A stretch of 64,000 bases of DNA from Enoplolaimus lenunculus (lineage: Eukaryota > Nematoda > Enoplea > Enoplida > Thoracostomopsidae), in contig JASANG010001107.1 in assembly GCA_030248215.1 (NCBI GenBank), positions 763,828 to 827,827 of the forward strand. Direction: 5' to 3'. Below the pieces are notes generated by a model, which ran no database searches, had not been told where the DNA came from, and worked only from the letters and a program-made list of their open reading frames with translations. The position numbers and the translations under genes were made by a program. Positions 25,008-36,800 of this stretch are shown piece after piece. Each line of letters starts with the position of its first letter. The first letter of the stretch is position 1.

Positions 25008-25446
25008 TCACACCGGAGGGGGACCACCAGGATAAGAAATAACACTTGAAGTCGTTAACAAACTTGTCAGACCAATAAACATGCTAGACTCCGTATCACT
25101 ATTTGATTCGAAAGGCCGTTGTGCTGAATGCGTTTTGTATACGCAGTAATTAAATAACGCTAACGCGAACCATACCAATAAAAACGTTAACACAAGCAAT
25201 CGCACGATTGAGTAGATTCTATTTGGCACTCTGAAATAGTGTTAAACATTATAGCTTCCAGAAGTGAACCCATTTTAGCAAAACGATTTTAATAACCTAG
25301 CCAACTGTTGCTGTGTCAATAACCAGATAACAGCTTTACAAACATCAAGAACAAACTTACAGCTTCGGTTTATAAATCTGATAAAATCCTGGAAGATCTC
25401 GACCGTTAACGAAAGTAGCAAAAACACAATATCTGAAGTTCATCAT
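25008..25446 (-). CDS. Small membrane protein candidate, two exons
   Basis: Two minus-strand exons, 25446-25361 and 25230-25008, join in phase through GTAAGT and a TTTCAG acceptor to give about 102 residues. It begins MMNFRYCVFATFVNGRD, has one clear membrane segment (IYSIVRLLVLTFLLVWFALALF), a Ser/Thr-rich stretch, and ends SYPGGPPPV before TGA. An AATAAA on the minus strand at about 24975-24980, some 30 bases after the stop, supports a real 3' end. I do not recognise the family. Exon 1 may be internal rather than initial, since a CTTCAG lies just inside it, in which case more exons would lie above 25450. Nothing in the neighbours hints at function. Confidence 0.45.
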
Positions 25447-26364
25447 TACAAATTTTAACTGTTCTAATAATGAGCAGCCTATCTGCTGTGCGCCTATCTT
25501 ACTTAGGGTCCCGCGAAATTCTGGAGGGTTCCCAGGAGCGGCATCTCCGTGATAGGAAGGTTAAGAGTGTTCATACCACAATATTTTACGACTTTGGAGG
25601 AGGCGGTAAACTAATACTTGTTTAGATTTTGCAAACCGGTTGCAATCTGTTTTCAGAATTCCAGACGCATAAGTTTATGTTCATAGAACCTGACGTTCCA
25701 CATGCGTAAGGTATTTAGCACACAACAGGGTTCCAGCCGAAACACAAATTGGCCGGAATCGACAATTTTTAAAACGTATGCGTCAAGATGGAGACTGATT
25801 TTATTTTGCCTCCCAACAGGATTCTAATCTGTTATTCGGTTACGGACTGTTATTTTTAATTTACCTCAATGCGTAAACCCAATATGGCCAATGTGTAAAA
25901 CTACTCTATTGTAGCCCCACGGAAAAACGATTTGCCCCGGATGTTTACATGGCCCCGGCAAAAATCCCGTTATTTTTATGCTCGATATTAATAGTTAGAA
26001 CTCATGCACATATCGCACAATTTTTATTACAGATAACCTGCATCACTACCGGTTTTTGTTTTCGTAATATTAACTATCTATTTATACCCTGTTCGAAACT
26101 CTTTTCTATATTATTTCTTTTGGGCAAATCTGATTTAACTCGAAACTATTTTTGTTGATAGTTTTGTCCATTTATCTTTTTTCTCGATTTACCTAATATA
26201 AAGTTGACGGAAACACTCGGCAGGAATCGAAACTGTCATTTTGCTGAAATTTCAACCAGAATAGAGCCCAAGATATTAAGTCAGAATGCGACATTTATTT
26301 TACATATTATATAACAAGCATTCAATATGGGCAGAATAGTTATTCGCTGTTGTTGCCTGCCGTA

Positions 26365-26688
26365 CTGTACTTACCCGAATAGAGGGGGAGGGGTAATAAC
26401 AGGGGGTCCCAATTTGAGCCCCCATAAACATGGAGTTCGTATCCATAATAAGAGTCCGTAAGCGGATAGAGCCCCTAAACCCTAAATAGAGTCCATAAAT
26501 GTCAAATAACCCAAATAATTCGAGTTTGAAACTTTAAAGCATACTTAAGTTTCAATACCGTATATATATCAGTAACGAAGGGCGGCGGAGGGCGGGCTAA
26601 AAATAAATAACAGTGCGGACACAGGGGGTACCCTCTGGAGAGGCGAAATAAATATCAGTTCCTCCCCCTCTTATTCGGGTCACTACAG
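26365..26688. mobile_element. TA-flanked MITE copy
   Basis: 324 bp, ends CTGTACTTACCCGAATAGAGGG and CCCTCTTATTCGGGTCACTACAG, TA on both sides, conserved GAAGGGCGGCGGAGGGCGGG interior. A loose fragment of the same family lies around 25790-25865. Confidence 0.75.
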
Positions 26689-27302
26689 TACGCAGACGCA
26701 TAGGACCCCGTTAGGACTGACTTAGGCGTCGTTCATCCAATCAAATCTGACGAAGTTTATGGCTCGGACTAGCTTTAATGGAATCTGCTACGTGTTGACA
26801 ACATAAATACAATTTTTCGATTAGCGGCCTTGTGCATCAGGAGCATGATTAGGCACCACTAGCTAAAAACGCTGTATACTACATTCGCGAAGCCCGTTCC
26901 TCAAAACCAAAGGAATACAAATAAAAAAACACAATCGATGTGCTAAATCACATCATTGGATTAAGACAAACATTGCAAAGCGTATTCCGTGTTAAAAAGT
27001 GCATCAATACGTACCAAAATTTAGTTCTAGGTTTCTCTGTAGCGAGGACATTTATAACTGTGTAACTATTTGTGGATGCTGCAGTTAATAATTTGCGACG
27101 GTTTATAAACGCTTTTGAGTCAGTGATTCCTAAATACACTGTCAGTTCCGTAGCTACCAATGCCCACGCCGTAGGGGGGGTCTCAAATCCAGGGTGGAAA
27201 GCGGAACAGGGAATCGAAACAGCAAATTTATACCGGAATCGCAATCGGAACTACTAATTTTGCAACTATATATACGGACAATTTGTGTTACAAATATAAT
27301 TA

Positions 27303-27729
27303 CTATAGTGACCCGAATAAGAGGGGGGCTGATATATATTTGGCCTCTCCAGAGGGTACCCCCTTTGTTATTCGGTTACGGACTGTTATTTATTTTTAAC
27401 CCACGCTCCGCCGCCCTTCGTTACTGGTATATATCCGGTACTGCAATTATCCGTTCAATTAAACGTTTATTTGTCTTGTGTCAATAGCTTGAGCGATAAT
27501 ACAAGGTTATATATACTTAGGAATGTACTTTCAAAATTTAAGTACGCTTTAAAGTTTCGAACTCAAATTATTTGATGGAGTCAGTTATGTGCTCCAATAG
27601 GGTCAATTGACATTTATGGACTCTAATTAGGGTTTAGGGACTCTATCCGCTTACGGACTCTTATTAGGGATACGGACTCCAATTGATTCGGACTCAAACT
27701 GGGACCCCCTCTTATTCGGGTCAATACAG
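27303..27729. mobile_element. TA-flanked MITE nested in a hAT-like MITE
   Basis: 427 bp with ends CTATAGTGACCCGAATAAGAGG and CTCTTATTCGGGTCAATACAG and TA on both sides. It interrupts the 27190-30160 element, so it is younger than its host. Confidence 0.8.
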
Positions 27730-27896
27730 TAATATTAATTTAAGGTGTCTGTTGGCTGGCAACAATTTTCAAAAAATGAGCATAAGCAAATTGGCGATGA
27801 TTCTTTGGTTCTGTCAAGCTACTACAATCAATTATTGTTATTTTCAAAATAAATGATACAGAATTTTAATGAAACATATCACAACAAGTAGGATAA

Positions 27897-28760
27897 AAAC
27901 TAGAAAAAATTGCTCAGCACTTGAGCAACATGGGATATGCTTCATATTCCTATTAAAAGGATAGTAACTAGAACAGCACATTCGTTCGATATAACCTGGA
28001 AAAATATTAAGAAACAATGGCGTCCAAAATCATGTTGACTATTAATTCTTCTGAAACATATTGCGGAGAGCAAATCTATTTTTATGTTGAAAGTTTTTGG
28101 CGGATTTATTAGGCATTTTAAGAAATTTCTTAGATAATGGATAGGGTTACAGAGACATGGCTGAAGTATAATGATCTTGCTTTTGCCAGATTAATCGATG
28201 CTGCCAGAATACGGTGAGAATTTTGATCCTCTAGTCGTGGCTATGCAGTGAAACAAATAACTTAGCAGGGAAATGCGCATTTATAGATTTCTACCTGTAA
28301 ACTTGTTTGTTTGTCACTAGGGTTAAAAGGCGGGTAAAGTCAAGAGTCGTTTTTAAAGCATCAATTGTGAGTCATTTTGTGACGCCTTGTTTAATAAAGT
28401 ATCTAACAAAATTGGTCATCAGTACTCTAACTCCCCAATTATGTCGCCATACAGTGTTCTTGTGGAAATCAATTAACTATGTTAATAGAGAGCCCAAGGT
28501 GAGTTTAGTACGTTCATGTAGAAAACTTCAATACACATTTAAAGCAAAACATTTGTTTCTTACAAAAGAAAATTACAAACATTTTGCTATCCGCAATATG
28601 TTTCAGAAGAATTAATAGTCAACATGATTTTGGACGCCATTGTTTCTTAATATTTTTCCAGGTTACATCGAACGAATGTGCTGTTCTAGTTACTATCCTT
28701 TTAATAGGAATATGAAGCATATCCCATGCTGCTCAAGTGCTGAGCAATTTTTTCTAGTTT
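27897..28760. repeat. 171-bp inverted-repeat arms around a 522-bp spacer (fold-back)
   Basis: The left arm (27897-28067) and right arm (28590-28760) are reverse complements with only two differences that I can see. The outer ends read AAACTAGAAAAAATTGCTCAGC. Just inside, TTGCTCAGCACTTGAGCAA forms its own 7-bp hairpin. The spacer includes a 102-residue plus-strand frame (28307-28615) whose end runs into the right arm; I do not regard it as a gene. Confidence 0.85.
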
Positions 28761-28912
28761 CAACCGCTTTACCAAGCTGCTGATTAATCCATCAATCTGA
28801 ACTATGAAAAATGAGAAGACTGATTAAACTAAATGCGTAGTTTCAAAAAATCGTTTGCATGACAGAAACTTTTATCCTGACAACAAGCGCCTAACCAACG
28901 TATTTGTATAAA

Positions 28913-29745
28913 ACCAAGCATTGGGGTGAAACCAGCCGTTGGGGTGAAACCAACCATTGAACCAACCGTTGGGGTGAAACCAACCGTTGGGGTGTAACCA
29001 ACCGTTGGGGTGAAACCAATCGTTGGGGTGAAACCAACCGTTGGGGAGAAACCGACCGTTGGGGTGAAACCGACCGTTGGGGTGAAACCGACCGTTGGGG
29101 TGAAACCGACCGTTGGGGTGAAACCAATCGTTGGGGTGAAACCAATCGTTGGGGTGAAACCAATCGTTGGGGTGAAACCAATCGTTGGGGTGAAACCAAC
29201 CGTTGGGGTGAAACCAATCGTTGGGGTGAAACCAACCGTTGGGGTGAAACCAATCGTTGGGGAGAAACCAATCGTTGGGGTGAAACCGACCGTTGGGGTG
29301 AAACCAATCGTTGGGGTGAAACCAATCGTTGGGGTGAAACCAATCGTTGGGGTGAAACCAATCGTTGGGGTGAAACCAATCGTTGGGGTGAAACCAATCG
29401 TTGGGGTGAAACCAATCGTTGGGGTGAAACCAATCGTTGGGGTGAAACCAACCGTTGGGGTGAAACCAACCGTTGGGGTGAAACCAACCGTTGGGGTGAA
29501 ACCAACCGTTGGGGTGAAACCAACCGGTGGGGTGAAACCAACCGTGGGGGTGAAACCAACCGTGGGGGTGAAACCAACCGTTGGGTGAAACCAACCGTTG
29601 GGGTGAAACCAACCGTTGGGGTGAAACCAACCGTTGGGGTGAAACCAACCGTTGGGGTGAAACCAACCGTTGGGGTGAAACCAACCGTTGGGGTGAAACC
29701 AACCGTTGGGGTGAAACCAACCGTTGGGGTGAACCCGACCGTAAA
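28913..29745. repeat. 18-bp minisatellite, about 46 copies
   Basis: Unit GTTGGGGTGAAACCAACC with variants AATC and GACC at the same place, grouped in runs, and a few units with GGGAGAAACC. Because 18 is divisible by three, frames stay open on both strands: KPTVGV repeats on plus, HPNGWF and PQRLVS repeats on minus (up to 282 residues). These frames have no domain, splice or start context that I trust, so I list a repeat and not a protein. Confidence 0.95.
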
Positions 29746-30596
29746 GCCCTATAAAGTGTACCTATAAAGTTATAATCGTATAAAATTACTTAGCTAACGG
29801 GTAAAAGTACTGAACCAAAATGGAAAATTTCGTGCACTTTCTGGTAGGAGTTTTTTGACCGTAACTACTGAAGGCCACGTTCGTTTGGCAAATCCTTTGG
29901 CACAGATATTCCCGACGGACCAGGATATCAATCAGTGTACAAAATTTAAACGAAATAGGTCTGATGTTACCTGAGTACCAACATGCAAACTAAACTGAAA
30001 ATACGCGCTTTAGTAGCGCGAACCATATATATGAACACTATCGTGTTCATGATTAAAGTTTGAAAATTCTGATTTCAACTGACTGTATAATCGCAATCGA
30101 AATCGAAACTCGTTTTCAATCGGAATTCAATTCGGGATCAAAATTCCAATCGACCCGGTGTCATTTTATTATTTAAAATTAGTTGCGCCTTCGTTGCAAT
30201 TCAGGCTACTTTAATATTGCGCTGTTCACGCTTACTTGGCTGCTCGCTTGCGTTGCTGGCGAGTTTTCTACTACCATTACGTGTTTTTGGGTAATTTGCT
30301 ATGTCCCAAATTCATACCATAAGAGACCCCATTCGCACTTTGGAGGGGCTTCGACACTATTGCAGCGACTATTCACCTCGTCATTTGCACCTCTAATAGA
30401 AACATCAACATATTTTGGATAATAATAAATTGTTGAAGTTAGTGTTACATGAAATACACAACGACAACGGCTCATGCAGCGCAGCGTTTCATTTACGTCG
30501 CCATATCACTGGAAACGGATAAATCTGAAACAATCATGTTTAGTTTTAATCTTTCGCGACACCTCATGAGAACCTTGCGCAACGGGCGAGTAGGTA

Positions 30597-31034
30597 CTAT
30601 AGTGACCGAATACGAGGGGAACTGATATTTATTTGGCCTCTCCAGAGGGTACCCCCTTTTATTCGGTTACGTAGTTATTTATTTTTAACCCGCCCTCCGC
30701 CGCCCTTCGTTACTGATATAAATATCCGGTATTGCAAATATCCATTGAATTAAACGTTTTATTTCGGATGTGTCAATAACTTGAGCGATAATGCAAGGTT
30801 ATACTTAGGAATTACTTTCTAAACTTAAGTATGCTTTAAAGTTTCGAATTCAACTTTATTTAGCCCTGGCATCATTTATGTACTACAATCAAGAATAATT
30901 GACATTTAGGGATTTTAATTAGGGTTTAGTGACTTTATCCACCTATCCACTCTTATTACGGATACGGACTCCTATTGATTGAGACTCAAAATGGGGAACC
31001 CCTTCTTTTCCCTTTCTCATTAGGGTCACTACAG
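30597..31034. mobile_element. TA-flanked MITE copy
   Basis: 438 bp, ends CTATAGTGACCGAATACGAGG and TTAGGGTCACTACAG, TA on both sides, with the same interior as 23681-24099. Confidence 0.75.
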
Positions 31035-31839
31035 TACCAGAAATTGAAAAACGTTCAATGCAAAAAGGTATGTTCGACATCCAAAAAAGTTAAGATTTTA
31101 AAACTTAAAAACGCTCAATCCGGCGGTAATTTCGTAACACAAAACATATAGTGCAGACCATAAACGTTCAACATTTTCACATACACCTAATGCTTTGAGT
31201 TACGAAGACGGATTACACATGAAATTAATTCCAGAAACTTCGTAGACATCAGCCTTTCTCATTATTGCATTGCAGATTCTTACGCCAACATAATTAAACC
31301 TTTTAAAAAACACTGAATTTTTGACCATTTTGCTACCGTGTATTGCTTCTAATTGTGAGAAAAAACAATAAGCGGTGCTGGTAATTAAGCTTATCCGATA
31401 TGGTTTACAAACACCGACTCAAAATTCAAAACAAGTGCTGCTCTTGTAAGCACTAGTGTTATAATCAATAATCAAACTAAAATAAACATTGTCTTTTCCC
31501 AGCAAACACTAATCACGTCGCGAACTACAAAATTGCCAAAATGGTATTTATAACATTGTGAAATTTTACGAAATTTTCTTCATTCCACAATTAAGTAAAT
31601 ATGAAAGCTCCTTGTGAAGAATCAAACATCACAACAACATGCAAAACGTACAAAACAGCAAATTCGAAATTTAGACATAAAGGACAGGATATCGAAACCA
31701 AATAAAAAATCCGTAAACCCTACATCATTAGCATACTGGTGGCGAAAAATTTTCATTGTGAACGATGCATTAAGTTCACAACGTTAATTTTATTTCAAAG
31801 GCATGAATTTTAAAATAAAACGTAAATACAGTCATTAAT

Positions 31840-32960
31840 AGAAATAGCTTCAATCGCGCTGCCGCTCCAAACCGCCGCTCTGATCCCGATTGCTTGTTTC
31901 TTGTGCACAATCGATCGCAAACGCGATCTGAACTGCTCGCGGTTATTAGGCCAATAGCCGCGACCACAACCGCGATTGCTGGTATTAAATTTTTCAATAG
32001 AAGCGACTGGACACCGGCTAAAAATTCAACCACGATTATATAACCATGACCAAAGATGCAATCGCAATTACTGTGGACTTAATTCTGACGTAATTGTGCT
32101 ACGTATGACTACACATAGATCGTTGACACAAGTACCTACCACAACTGTTTAAGATTTCAGAACAGGAACCGGATGGTGAATTTTCAGTAGAGAAGATGCT
32201 AATTAGTTTTGTATTGTTCGACGGATGATAAACCGGAACCCGATATCCAGTGGCATTCTGAATACAGTGCATATAGCAACAAAAACAACCAGTGCTCATA
32301 CAGACTATATTAATCGCAGCAAAATGGTTTCTAAGCTTGTTTAACCTCTAATAATTTTACTGATATATACTTAAGATACAATAGCAATTCCATTTGTAAT
32401 AAAATGCGTTCAAAACACCATCAATTTCACAAAAATATTTTCATTCAGTTGCAAAGCAAGAACACGCGAATCACTAACAATATTTCATCAAAATAAATGA
32501 ATAGACGGACGTTACATATTTCTTTTGGCACAACCTTTTTTCATGGATTTTGATGAATCTGAGACATCAAGAAGCCAAATCGCTGCTAAAATGAAATTTA
32601 TACTATAAATAGCAAATAAATTACAATACGTAACCGACACAAAGCAAGCCAAGCAGTCAGACTGACTTATGAAAACAACCACGCCTCAATAAATATCTAT
32701 TTCCTTCCTACAATCGTGGGCAAAGCTAAGTGAAATCGCAATTGCACATTTCTGCGACCATAAACCGCGACAGTAGTTGCGATTGTGTAGTAGTAAATTA
32801 TCAGTCGGTTTTAAACGCAATCACAACAAATTGTGATACGAAACGCGGATGCAATCGCGTCTTTATACGTGGCTGGTTGCGAACAGACGAAGTTCAATTG
32901 CGATTATAAAATGGCGATCGTAGCGGCAATCGCGATTACCGTTCAATTGATTATGTCGGT
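31840..32960. repeat. Repeat rich in GCGATTGC/GCAATCGC words, unassigned
   Basis: Both borders of this 1.1-kb stretch are dense in words such as CAATCGCG, CCGCGATTGC and GCAATCGCGATT, much more GC-rich than the AT-rich middle. A shorter, similar block lies at 38620-38810 inside a Hook intron. The pattern resembles the subterminal motifs of some DNA transposons, but no terminal inverted repeat or target duplication was pinned down. The minus frame at 31776-32033 is within it and not a gene. Confidence 0.45.
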
Positions 32961-33798
32961 GGCTCTATACTGTCTAAATTAATAGATTTCAGACATCATT
33001 ATCTGTGCGCTTGGCATCTAACTATTTATTCAACTACATGCATGATATGTACAAAATATCCGGAGCTAAGAGCCAAATTATCAATTTTTAATTAAGTTAG
33101 ACACATCTGTACGAAGGTATACAACCCAAGAAGCTAGGTCAACAACAATTACGTGTAAATTCTTAGTAGCAAGCATGCAAAGGTCATTGTAAAACTCATG
33201 TAACCAGCAGCAGAACAAGAACAAGCCTGCAGAAATCTGGCTTACAAGAAGCAACCAGCATGCAAATGAAACACTAAATCATGCAAATATACTGATAAAT
33301 TACAAAAAGGATGCGACCAGATGTCAACTAAGGTGGATACCGGAAATATGTACGATAAATTGTATAGTGAACTTTCTAACGGATTGGGGTGCAAACCAGA
33401 TAACGCATCGGAAAATTGCTGAATTTTGAGTACCTTCTGGCCTATAAAACACTAACTTGTTCGTGATTAAAAAAGTTCTATTTATTTCAAATATATAAAT
33501 TTTTATGCAGAATTCACTAACGCTATTTTTTTAATAAAACGAAGTTCTAATTACAACTATTTCGCCTAAAACTTTCAACGTGTAAAAATTAAAAAGTAAA
33601 GAAAAAAATTAAAATATTTTCCAAAAGCATCCTTGCATAGTTTTTTCTTGTCTAGAGTATAGAAGCAACTTCAAGCAAAAATAGGTATGCACACTGTCAC
33701 ACAAAAACAGGGAACGGCATTGACTTATGATGCATAGCGCTGCGAAGTTGAAAGGAACCTATAAGCAGCCCAATATTGCGATCTTATAGGACACCAAT
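32961..33798. other. Region downstream of the Hook gene
   Basis: AT-rich sequence expected to include the Hook 3' UTR. A possible small last Hook exon could start at an acceptor around 33560 (SFRRN then stop), but I could not decide between it and read-through into the intron. No other gene is visible. Confidence 0.35.
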
Positions 33799-33858
33799 TA
33801 ATCCAGTAGAACTCTCCAGTAGAACTCTCTAGCATAAAAAGAAAGAATTTTAACGTAC

Positions 33859-36800
33859 CTTCCCATCCCATGAGTTTCCTTGGTCGTGGACGTCCTATCC
33901 TCACTAATTCCACTAAACGAACCAGATCCAGCCGCGCCAGCTGCTAGAGAACCCTGGCGGCGTGAAACTATTTGACGTTGTCTTTCAAGAAACGATATGG
34001 GCTGTGAGCTGGTAATCCCAGTGCTACCGACCGGCACTCCTGTGCCAGGGAGCATTGTGTGCCCACCAGTAGGGCATAAATACGAATGAATTCTTTCGTC
34101 TGCAGAACGACGATGAATTTGCATAGCCTGAAAAGCGCAAATCTTATTCAACACTAAGGGAGCAGGTGGCGCTATGCTTATCATACAGCGCCATCTGTCA
34201 CTGTCTGTTACCGTGCGACAACGTACGGTACTGTATGATAGCGGTTCGCGTACGATATCGCAGTGGCGGACGATATTATATTTTTTAAATAGTATCATCA
34301 TCTTAATAGTTCATAATCAAGACAATAATTAGCGGTTGTTCTACGATCGCTGTGGTAAAACCTAAATTGATTAACCAGTTTAAACAGTTGAAGATAATTA
34401 TGTTTACTTAGTATTACGTTTTACTATAGAAAATGTTTTTAAAAAATCATTCCAAATATGCGTACGTACCAGCAGCAAAAAACTAATTTTACAATAAATT
34501 AATTTATACTTAAATGTGTTCCTGACTACTTCAGTTAAAAGCTATGACCTTTGATTGAGCTAAGCGTTTTATGATTTGTACTCTGGGGTCGAATGGTGGA
34601 TGTCCGTCGGTCCGTCAGTCTGTCCGAAAAATCCCAGAAACGGCTGATCCGATTGTGATAAATTTTTTGTTTGAAAGCCAGTTATCCTGCGGTGTTAGCC
34701 TCGCGTTGAGGTTTTAAAATTTTAAGCCGTTTATTAGCTACAGGCTAATTTGCAAAATGAATTAAGCCTAAATTACGACTTTCTACATTACTTCACTAAT
34801 TATTACAGTTACAAGCAATCTAATTTCAGCATTAAAGTGTTTTTGGGTGCAATGAATCTGCAATTTGCATACATCGAATAGTTGGCTAATAGCTAATTTG
34901 CAAATATTTGCTTAAATAAATAGTTACCTAATAACTAATTTGCATATTAGCTTCACTGCTTACGTGTGTTCGAGCTTCGCTCAACACATGTAGTCCCACT
35001 ACGACTGGTATACTTTGCTTCCGAAAATCCTGGCCAAGAATGAACAAAGCGCAAAGCACAAAAATAAGTGACAACGCTTACAAAGGGTTGACTAGATTCC
35101 AAATATTCAAACAGTGTGTATGCACAGGGTGACCGCTGAATCCGAGAAACATCAGTGTTTTTCTAAGTTATATTCCTTTTCAGTGTTTTATAGGGACGCT
35201 GCTACGAGACAGGTTTGAACAAATCTGCAACAACTACCATGCTATGGAATGCTGTTGTAATCAAACGCTCTTCTTGTTCTTTCATAATCCTTGTTCGTTC
35301 CTGTTCTTCCTACAACAAAAAATAGCAATGATAATAAAATACAAACGTTAAATTTTAATATTTGTCTTTGTTTAAAATTGTTCTAATATCCATTAAGTAA
35401 ACAAACGATCGGTTGTTATAGTCACCGATTTTCGCTGTATGAACAATAACAAAAACCCACACCTTAATCTGTCTTTTGATACCTTAATTTTGATTCGGCG
35501 TGGTGCTGAAGTATACAAGAAAAGGCAAAACAGCCGTTTACATTCCTATCGGTGAGTGCAAGTTTGCAGAATTGAACACTAATCTTCATACTTAACTACG
35601 GTAATGTTGTCAGTTGGTAGCGTTTAAGGGAGACAAAATAAAGAAGTTAAAAATTTAAACAATATACACATCAATATCAAAAAGGCTTAGCCGAATCTAA
35701 CCTGCAACCTCTGTATAATGCGTTCTTTATCTGAAATTTCTCGTTCCAAAGCATCAAAATCAGCACGACTATAAATGCCAGTCTCGGCGATTGAGGCTGT
35801 GCGTGCCTTTTCTTGCGATTCAATAACCTAAATATGTTAATATGTATTTGGCTATTTCTCACAATAGCTGAACTAATCCTCAGCTCAAATGCATCACAAA
35901 ATTGTAGACAGTGATTACTATATCATGATTAACGAAAAAATAAATCATGAAAATAAAATAAAACCCACAATTTCGTCAATTATTTTGCTACAATCAATGT
36001 AGTTCCAAAAATAAGAAATTTTCTTAAATTTCTTTAAAAATCAGAATGATCTAAAAAGTTTCACAACTCATTTTTCTAATGCATAAGGTAATAGAAAAAT
36101 TCTGCTTTCAAGAGTAAAATATTAAAATATGCTGCCGAAGAGCAATAACACTGTTACACTGTACCGTTCTAGCTTTTTCGATCACGGTTTTGTATTTTGA
36201 TACCGTTCCATTAAGTTTTTCAATCTGTGACTCAAGCGACTTAATTTTATCATCTAAAGTAGTAAAAAGTGGATTAAACAACAATAATTTTCAATTCAGC
36301 AATCAGGGTGCAACCGGAATTTCAGTTCTGGCAGGCAAATTCGGTAATCTAACATAATCGTTCGCTGACTAAAAAATTACAGGATTGTCTATCGGTTACA
36401 GGTGATAGGTGCTACATAGTTGAGAATACGGGCACGAGCAAAAATTTCACGATATTCACCAATGTATGCAAATACATAACGATCCAAAGAATAGCAGTGG
36501 TTTAATAATGTCATTTTACGAATTTCGCACATGTGTAAAATAAATTTCGAAAATTTTTGTTACATTGGTTTGCTTGAAGCAAAACTACTGGATTAAGTAA
36601 GCCATATAATATTAAATTATGCTGCTATAAACATTGTAATGCACCGTCGCTTAAAAGCAAGTTTAAGAAAGGATATTTACAACAATTATGTCCTCTATTT
36701 GCATTTTTCTTATTCTTGTTAGTTATTACAACAAAAAATATTAGGCTGATAAAAAACTAACCATATTTATGATACTTGTTCAAAAAAAATAACATACAAA

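Larger units (their letters stand above)
27190..30160. mobile_element. CAGGGTG hAT-like MITE split by two later insertions
   Basis: The left part (27190-27302, 27730-27896) and right part (about 30050-30160) together match, in order, the intact copy at 2765-3178 (core GGTGTCTGTTGGCTGGCAAC, then CTACAATCAATTATTG, then GATTAAAGTTTGAAAATTC). The first break is the TA-MITE at 27303-27729; the second is the 2.15-kb block that carries the fold-back and minisatellite. Confidence 0.75.

Noticed and set aside
28872-29767. Long repeat proteins on both strands (282, 228 and 192 residues)
   Set aside because: They are by-products of an 18-bp minisatellite; the same stretch is open in several frames and has no start, splice or domain support.
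30183-30422. 79-residue frame with a hydrophobic start
   Set aside because: Needs a TTG start, has no splice sites or poly(A) support, and lies next to repeats.
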